The notes under the pieces are model-generated. The model was given only the letters and a program-made list of their open reading frames with translations, did not search any database and was not told the DNA's origin. A DNA stretch of 6,527 bases from DATGEO01 sp035310015 (lineage in GTDB: Bacteria; Chloroflexota; Dormibacteria; Dormibacterales; Dormibacteraceae), in NCBI GenBank assembly GCA_035310015.1, contig DATGEO010000089.1:1-6527 (forward strand). The letters run 5' to 3'. Positions 1 to 6,527 of the stretch are shown here, one piece after another (position 1 is the stretch's first letter; every line of letters begins with the position of its first letter). Made by a program: the position numbers and the translations under genes.

Positions 1-1
1 G

Positions 2-121
2 CTGTACCTGGGAGAGTTTCTCGGGGTCGTGCTGATTTTCGGAGGGTTTCTCGTCAGCGAAGAAGTGTTCCAAGCATTTCGCTTCGGATTCATGCAACGG
101 ACACAGGGCACCCAGAGCTAA
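2..121 (+). CDS. C-terminal end of a probable membrane protein (partial)
   Basis: The last 39 codons of a gene entering from the left edge, ending in TAA at 119-121. The visible residues begin LYLGEFLGVVLIFGG and form a hydrophobic stretch (roughly residues 1-18) compatible with one transmembrane helix, followed by an acidic then aromatic and basic tail ending in QRTQGTQS. No catalytic motif is visible and I do not recognise the family. Third codon positions are noticeably less GC-biased than in every other gene here (codons such as GGA, TTT, CAA and GAA recur), which may mean a different origin or simply a membrane-protein bias. It is transcribed toward the cox operon. That this is a real gene end is inferred from the uninterrupted frame and the helix-like composition; too little is present for a function. 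Confidence 0.5.
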   Translation: MYLGEFLGVVLIFGGFLVSEEVFQAFRFGFMQRTQGTQS

Positions 122-122
122 A

Positions 123-275
123 GTCCCGGTTCCCCCTACGATCAGCCGGGTCCTGTACAAGGGCCTCGCCTACCAGGCCAAGTACCTGACGCAGGACGAC
201 GCGCCGGACGCGTTCCTGTCGGACCCGGAGTCGCCGTGGATTCCGCCGTACCCGATCCCGGGACATCCGGGCTAG
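123..275 (+). pseudogene. Coding-like fragment without a usual start codon, hypothetical
   Basis: A reading frame ending in TAG at 273-275. From about 147 to the stop nearly every codon ends in G or C, a pattern expected of genuine coding sequence in this genome, and the peptide (residues such as VLYKGLAYQAKYLTQDD, then a Pro-rich end with WIPPYP) is not low-complexity. The frame is open from 36, but it contains no ATG, GTG or TTG; the only near-start is CTG at 153. It could be the 3' remnant of a gene whose 5' end was lost, a gene with a CTG or ATC start, or the product of an assembly or sequencing error. The stop shares the CTAG quartet at 272-275 with the stop of the opposing xdhC gene, a common arrangement for genuine convergent genes. 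I do not recognise the family. Confidence 0.35.
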
Positions 276-1226
276 GCCGTAATCGCCCCCTCGAACTTCG
301 CGGGATCGCGCTCGAACTCCGCCTGGCAGCCGGCACAGCAGAAGTAGAAGGTCCTGCCGCCGTGCTCCGCACGGTGGCGCGCCGTGGCGACGTCGACGGT
401 CATGCCGCAGACCGGGTCGGTGGCGAACACCGGCACTCCCGGCGCCGGCTCGATGAACGTCCTGTCCGGCTGCTTGCGCCTGGCCGCGACGACCTCGGCG
501 AGCGCGAGGAGGGCGATCTCCTCCTGGGTGCCTCCGCGGATCTTTCCCGCGGGCGTGTGAATCCGCGCGATCGCGTCCTCGCCAAGGCCGCGCCGCAACA
601 GCTCCGCTTTGACCGCGGCCGCCCTGCGCGTGCTGGCGATGAGGCTGACCTCGAGCCGAGGATGGCTCAGCGCCGCCTCGAGCGCCTCCTCGTCGAAATG
701 GCCCATCGTGGCGACGACCGCATAGGCCTCACCGCCAGGCACCTGGAGCGACGCGACATCCGCCCGGCCGACGGGATGGGCGCGGAAGCCTGTCAGGTCG
801 GCCAGCCGCGCCAGCGTCGAGGCGGCCGGGCTGTCACCGAAGACGAGCAGCAAGGGTTTCGGCATCTGGGGTTCGACGAAGATGTCCAATGATCCCCCGC
901 TGGGACACGTCGTGCCGATGGTGAGCTCGCCGCGCTTGCGGGTCTGCTTCACCTCGGAGTCGCCGACGATGTGGACCAGGCGCGGAGTCCCTTCCTCCAG
1001 CGCGCGCAGCGCCTCGCGGCGCACCACCGGCTCGGAGCAGCTGCCTCCGATCCAGCCGCGAAGGCGGCCATCCGTGGTGATGACCGCCTTGTCGCCCGGA
1101 CGCGCGGAGGTCGGCGCCTCACAGCGCACGACCGTCGCCAGCACGCACGGCGTGCCTGAAGCCTCGTACTCACGCAGGAGCGCGGTTACGTCGTCTATTC
1201 CCGCACCCCCGCCCGATCTCTCGGCG

Positions 1227-1240
<14 letters not shown>
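272..1240 (-). CDS. XdhC/CoxI-family molybdoenzyme maturation factor with C-terminal YHS domain
   Basis: A 322-residue protein. Residues about 15-125 match the XdhC_CoxI N-terminal domain, with GWIGGSCSEP at 62-71 (Cys68) and TCPSGGSLDIFVEP at 111-124 (Cys112). Residues about 128-253 match the XdhC Rossmann-like domain, with YAVVATMGHFDEEALEAAL at 173-191 and RIHTPAGKIRGGTQEEIAL at 226-244. Residues 275-318 are a YHS domain beginning DPVCGM, with FCCAGC at 300-305 (Cys278, 301, 302, 305). XdhC proteins bind molybdenum cofactor and help sulfurate and insert it into xanthine dehydrogenase-family enzymes; the likely client here is CoxL. The start is GTG at 1240, overlapping coxL by 14 nt. No Shine-Dalgarno is evident, so translation is probably coupled to coxL. 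The usual Rossmann glycine motif is degenerate (FGDSPAA, 134-140). Family assignment is confident; the YHS role is unknown. Confidence 0.9.
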
Positions 1241-3577
<2,337 letters not shown>

Positions 3578-3578
<1 letters not shown>

Positions 3579-4087
3579 CACTGACCTCCCGCCACGGCCG
3601 CGGCATGCGACGGCGCCTTGGCCGCGGCCTGCTTGGCGGCGGCCGCGTGCTGGATCGCCTTGACGATGTTCATGTAGCCGGTGCAGCGGCAGATGTTGCC
3701 GCTGATGGCCCAGCGGATCTCCTCTTCGCTCGGGCTCGGGTTGCGCTCGAGCAGGGCCTCCCCGACGAGCATCATGCCCGGCGTGCAGAAACCGCACTGG
3801 AGACCATGCTCCTCGTGAAAGCCGGCCTGGATGGGCGCCATCGCGCCGCCCGCCGCCAGGCCCTCCACGGTGGTGATGTTCGCGCCTTCCGCCTGGACCG
3901 CCAGCATCGTGCAGGACTTGACCGGCTCGCCGTTGAGCAGGACGGTGCACGCCCCGCAGCTGCTCGTGTCGCAGCCGATGTGGGTGCCGGTCAGGCGCAG
4001 GTTGCTGCGCAGGAAGTCGACGAGCAGGACGCGCGGCTCGACGTCGTCGCTGTGCTCGGTGCCGTTGACCTTGAGATTGACTTGCAA
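3578..4087 (-). CDS. coxS: CO dehydrogenase small subunit, 2x[2Fe-2S]
   Basis: A 169-residue iron-sulfur subunit carrying electrons from the CoxL Mo-Cu site to the CoxM flavin. The N-terminal plant-ferredoxin-like domain has HIGCDTSSCGACT at 36-48, with cluster ligands Cys39, Cys44, Cys47 and Cys59. The C-terminal four-helix domain has LQCGFCTPGM at 96-105 and NICRCTGY at 131-138, with ligands Cys98, Cys101, Cys133 and Cys135; all eight cysteines are present. Length is close to Oligotropha CoxS (166). The tail from about residue 148 is Ala/Lys-rich and probably disordered. The start codon is TTG at 4087: homology starts at VNLKVNG, and a strong AAGGAGG lies 9 nt upstream. The gene begins 1 nt after the coxM stop and its TGA overlaps the coxL ATG. 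Confidence 0.96.
3585..3590 (-). promoter_or_regulatory. Ribosome binding site of coxL
   Basis: GGGAGG on the minus strand, 6 nt before ATG 3578, inside the last codons of coxS. It decides the coxL start over the longer open frame, which extends upstream to 3950. Confidence 0.8.
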
Positions 4088-4088
4088 G

Positions 4089-4961
<873 letters not shown>

Positions 4962-4969
4962 GCGGAGCA

Positions 4970-4975
4970 CCTCCC
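4970..4975 (-). promoter_or_regulatory. Ribosome binding site of coxM
   Basis: GGGAGG on the minus strand, 8 nt before ATG 4961. It fixes the coxM start at 4961. Confidence 0.75.
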
Positions 4976-4980
4976 TCGAA

Positions 4981-4992
4981 CACGAGCTGGTG
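4981..4992 (+). repeat. Near-perfect dyad in the cox leader
   Basis: CACGAGCTGGTG is a 12-bp dyad centred on AGCT with a single mismatched pair. It lies between the predicted cox transcription start and the coxM ribosome binding site, where it could be a regulator half-site pair. Such dyads arise by chance in GC-rich DNA, so significance is uncertain. Confidence 0.25.
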
Positions 4993-5005
4993 CCGTGTGG
5001 CGGCA
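4991..5005 (+). repeat. Inverted repeat at the predicted cox transcription start
   Basis: TGCCG-N5-CGGCA is an exact 5-bp inverted repeat. It sits at the beginning of the predicted cox transcript, so it could form a short 5' hairpin or serve as an operator. It overlaps the adjoining dyad by two bases. Function is inferred from position only. Confidence 0.3.
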
Positions 5006-5011
5006 TGTCGG

Positions 5012-5040
5012 GGTATAGCACCGGGCAATTACCATGTCAA
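5012..5040 (-). promoter_or_regulatory. Predicted sigma70-type promoter of the cox operon
   Basis: On the minus strand, a perfect -35 TTGACA (5040-5035) is separated by exactly 17 nt from TATACC (5017-5012), which is preceded by TGC, giving an extended -10 (TGN). The -10 hexamer matches 4 of 6 consensus bases and lacks the final T. Transcription would begin near 5005, leaving a leader of about 45 nt that contains the coxM ribosome binding site. The -35 lies across the start codon of the divergent aminotransferase gene. The motif is seen directly; activity is inferred. Confidence 0.6.
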
Positions 5041-6377
5041 ACAGCGTGGTGACGGAAGCCGTAAGGTCGCTGACGGCCGCGGAGATCACCGAGCTCTGCC
5101 TGCGGCACACGCTTTACGACTGGTCGGCGCAGGCGGGCCTCGACCCGATGGCGATCGCCGACGCCAAGGGCGTGCACTTCACGAGCGTCGACGGGCGGCG
5201 GTTCATCGACTTCAACAGCCAGCTCATGTGCGTCAACGCCGGGCACGGCGACCGCCGCATCATCGAGGCGATCAAAGCCCAGGCCGACAGGCTGGCCTTC
5301 ATCAGCCCGTTCATGGCGACGGAGCCGCGGGCGCGGCTGGGCAAGAAGCTCGCCGAGCTGCTGCCGGGCGACATCGACAAGGTCTTCTTCACGCTCGGCG
5401 GCACCGACGCCAACGAGAACGCGATCAAGATGGCGCGAGCGGTCACCGGCAGGCCCAAGATCCTGGCGCGGTACCGCTCGTACCACGGCTCGACCGGCAG
5501 CGCCATCGCGGCGACGGGCGACCCGCGGCGCTGGCCGAACGAGTTCTCGGGCAGCGTCGTCCACGTGCTCGACCCGTATCACGGCGTGGCCCGCGGGACC
5601 GACCCCGCCGCCGTCGCCCTGGAGCAGCTCGAAGAGACCATCCGCCTCGAAGGCCCATCGACGATCGCGGCCTTCATCCTCGAGCCGGTCGCGGGCACGA
5701 ACGGAATCCTCATCCCGCCCGACGGCTACCTCGAGGGCGTGCGCGAGGTCTGCACCCGCCACGGGATCCAGATGATCTGCGACGAGGTGATGACAGGCTT
5801 CGGGCGCACGGGCAGGTGGTTCGCGGTCGATCACTGGGGCGTCGTCCCCGACCTCATCACAATGGCCAAGGGACTCACCAGCAGCTATGTGCCGCTGGGC
5901 GCGGTCGGCATGCGTCCGCACATCGCGGGCTACTTCGAGGACCACGTCTTCTGGGGCGGGCTGACCTACAACAGCCACCCTCTCGGCTGCGCCGCCGCGC
6001 TCGGGACGATCCAGGCATATGAACAGGACGACATGGTCGGCAACTCGGAGCGAATGGGCGCCGTGCTCGCGAAGCGTCTGGCCCGGCTGCAGGAGCGCCA
6101 CCGCTGCGTCGGCGCGGTGCGATCGATCGGGTTGTTCGGCTGCATGGAGCTCGTGCGCGACCGCAAAACGATGGAGCCGCTCGCGCCCTTCAACGGGACG
6201 TCGCCGGAGATGAAGGCGATCAACCAGGCGCTGCTCGACGGCGGCCTCTACACCTTCGTGCGCTGGAACACGATCATGACCAACCCTCCGCTGTGCATCA
6301 CCGAGGCCGAGCTCGACGAGGGCTTCGAGATCCTGGACGGGGCGCTGGAGATTGGGGATCGCGCGGTCGCCGGCTAA
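5034..6377 (+). CDS. Class III PLP-dependent aminotransferase (omega-aminotransferase type)
   Basis: A 447-residue cytosolic fold-type I transaminase, full length for the family. The PLP phosphate-binding loop is GGTDANENAIKMAR at 122-135, the pyridine-contacting Asp is D250 in ICDEVMTGFGRTG (248-260), and the Schiff-base lysine is K279 in ITMAKGLTSSYVPLGAV (275-291). FWGGLTYNSHPLGCAAAL at 306-323 and ILEPVAG at 215-221 also fit. The substrate cannot be read with certainty; taurine, beta-alanine, GABA or another omega-amine with pyruvate or 2-oxoglutarate are possible, and the closest overall impression is taurine-pyruvate aminotransferase-like. The start at ATG 5034 has no Shine-Dalgarno, so the message may be nearly leaderless. 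The gene is divergent from coxM and precedes a CoA-ligase-like gene by 7 nt, so those two are probably co-transcribed. No obvious link to CO oxidation. Confidence 0.9.
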   Translation: MSNSVVTEAVRSLTAAEITELCLRHTLYDWSAQAGLDPMAIADAKGVHFTSVDGRRFIDFNSQLMCVNAGHGDRRIIEAIKAQADRLAFISPFMATEPRARLGKKLAELLPGDIDKVFFTLGGTDANENAIKMARAVTGRPKILARYRSYHGSTGSAIAATGDPRRWPNEFSGSVVHVLDPYHGVARGTDPAAVALEQLEETIRLEGPSTIAAFILEPVAGTNGILIPPDGYLEGVREVCTRHGIQMICDEVMTGFGRTGRWFAVDHWGVVPDLITMAKGLTSSYVPLGAVGMRPHIAGYFEDHVFWGGLTYNSHPLGCAAALGTIQAYEQDDMVGNSERMGAVLAKRLARLQERHRCVGAVRSIGLFGCMELVRDRKTMEPLAPFNGTSPEMKAINQALLDGGLYTFVRWNTIMTNPPLCITEAELDEGFEILDGALEIGDRAVAG

Positions 6378-6384
6378 CGCTTCG

Positions 6385-6527
6385 GTGGACGCGCTGCGCG
6401 CGGTGCAGCTCGAAAGGCTCCGCGCCGGCGTGGCGCAGGTCCTGCGCGGCAACCCGTTCTGGCGGGAGCGGCTGACCCAGATCAACGGCTGGGACGACTT
6501 CGAGCGGCTGCCGCTGACGGCCAAGAA
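6385..6527 (+). CDS. N-terminus of a probable phenylacetate-CoA ligase-like (PaaK-family) enzyme, partial
   Basis: An open frame of 47 codons running off the right edge. From GTG 6385 it reads VDALRAVQLERLRAGV, continues through NPFWRERL and ends FERLPLTAKK. PaaK-type adenylate-forming ligases begin this way: an amphipathic helix (QLxRLRxxV), a NPFYRxRL-like element and a LPLTxK motif before the AMP-binding core. Such enzymes activate aryl or aliphatic acids to CoA thioesters with ATP. The catalytic domain lies outside the window, so substrate and even enzyme class are tentative. The start is GTG 6385, 7 nt after the aminotransferase stop; an in-frame TTG at 6352 would overlap that gene. Neither has a clear ribosome binding site. 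Confidence 0.6.
   Translation, partial: MDALRAVQLERLRAGVAQVLRGNPFWRERLTQINGWDDFERLPLTAK

Noticed and set aside
257..271. CCCGG-N5-CCGGG hairpin as a terminator between the convergent genes
   Set aside because: Only a 5-bp stem, inside coding sequence and without a T-tract on either strand; expected by chance in DNA this GC-rich.
3579..3950. N-terminal extension of coxL to an upstream start at 3950
   Set aside because: The extra 124 residues are an Arg/Gly/His-rich out-of-frame reading of coxS; the ribosome binding site and family homology place the start at 3578.
4962..5021. 20-residue longer coxM start at GTG 5021
   Set aside because: The extension has no homology to CoxM N-termini, lies within or upstream of the predicted promoter -10, and ATG 4961 has a good ribosome binding site.
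5037..6524. 495-residue minus-strand open frame opposite the aminotransferase
   Set aside because: Antisense shadow with an Arg/Ala/Asp/Val-rich, motif-free translation; the plus strand encodes a complete aminotransferase with all catalytic residues.

Overview
The window is a GC-rich bacterial segment: third codon positions in the real genes are almost all G or C. It is dominated by a complete structural operon for an aerobic, molybdenum-copper carbon monoxide dehydrogenase (form I CODH). GC-rich form I carriers occur in Actinobacteriota, Chloroflexota, Proteobacteria and several uncultured soil or subsurface phyla, and nothing here fixes the phylum. Strong AAGGAGG/GGGAGG ribosome binding sites, overlapping genes and the absence of any mobile-element gene look like ordinary chromosome.

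Layout. Left edge (2-275, + strand): the last 39 codons of a probable membrane protein, then a short coding-like stretch with no usual start codon that ends tail-to-tail with the cox operon. Middle (272-4961, - strand, transcribed right to left): coxM (FAD subunit), coxS (2x[2Fe-2S] subunit), coxL (Mo-Cu catalytic subunit), then an XdhC/CoxI-family maturation factor carrying an extra C-terminal YHS domain. Junctions are 1 nt apart (M/S), overlapping by 1 nt (S/L) or overlapping by 14 nt (L/XdhC), so this reads as one translationally coupled transcript. A 72-bp divergent intergenic region (4962-5033) holds the coxM ribosome binding site, two small dyads and the -10 of a good sigma70-type promoter whose perfect -35 lies across the start codon of the next gene. 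Right (5034-6527, + strand): a class III PLP-dependent aminotransferase, followed after 7 nt by the N-terminus of a probable phenylacetate-CoA ligase-like adenylating enzyme cut by the window end.

How it works together. CoxL oxidises CO at a CuSMoO2 centre, electrons pass through the two CoxS iron-sulfur clusters to CoxM FAD and then to the respiratory chain. The AYRCSFR active-site loop and the M-S-L gene order both mark this as form I, the genuine CO-oxidising type. The XdhC-YHS protein is the only maturation gene seen; no coxD, coxE or coxG is in the window, so cofactor sulfuration and copper insertion either use genes elsewhere or are partly done by this fusion. The best candidates for something new are the XdhC-YHS fusion in a Cu-Mo enzyme operon and the compact divergent promoter. 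The core CODH itself is a known system.
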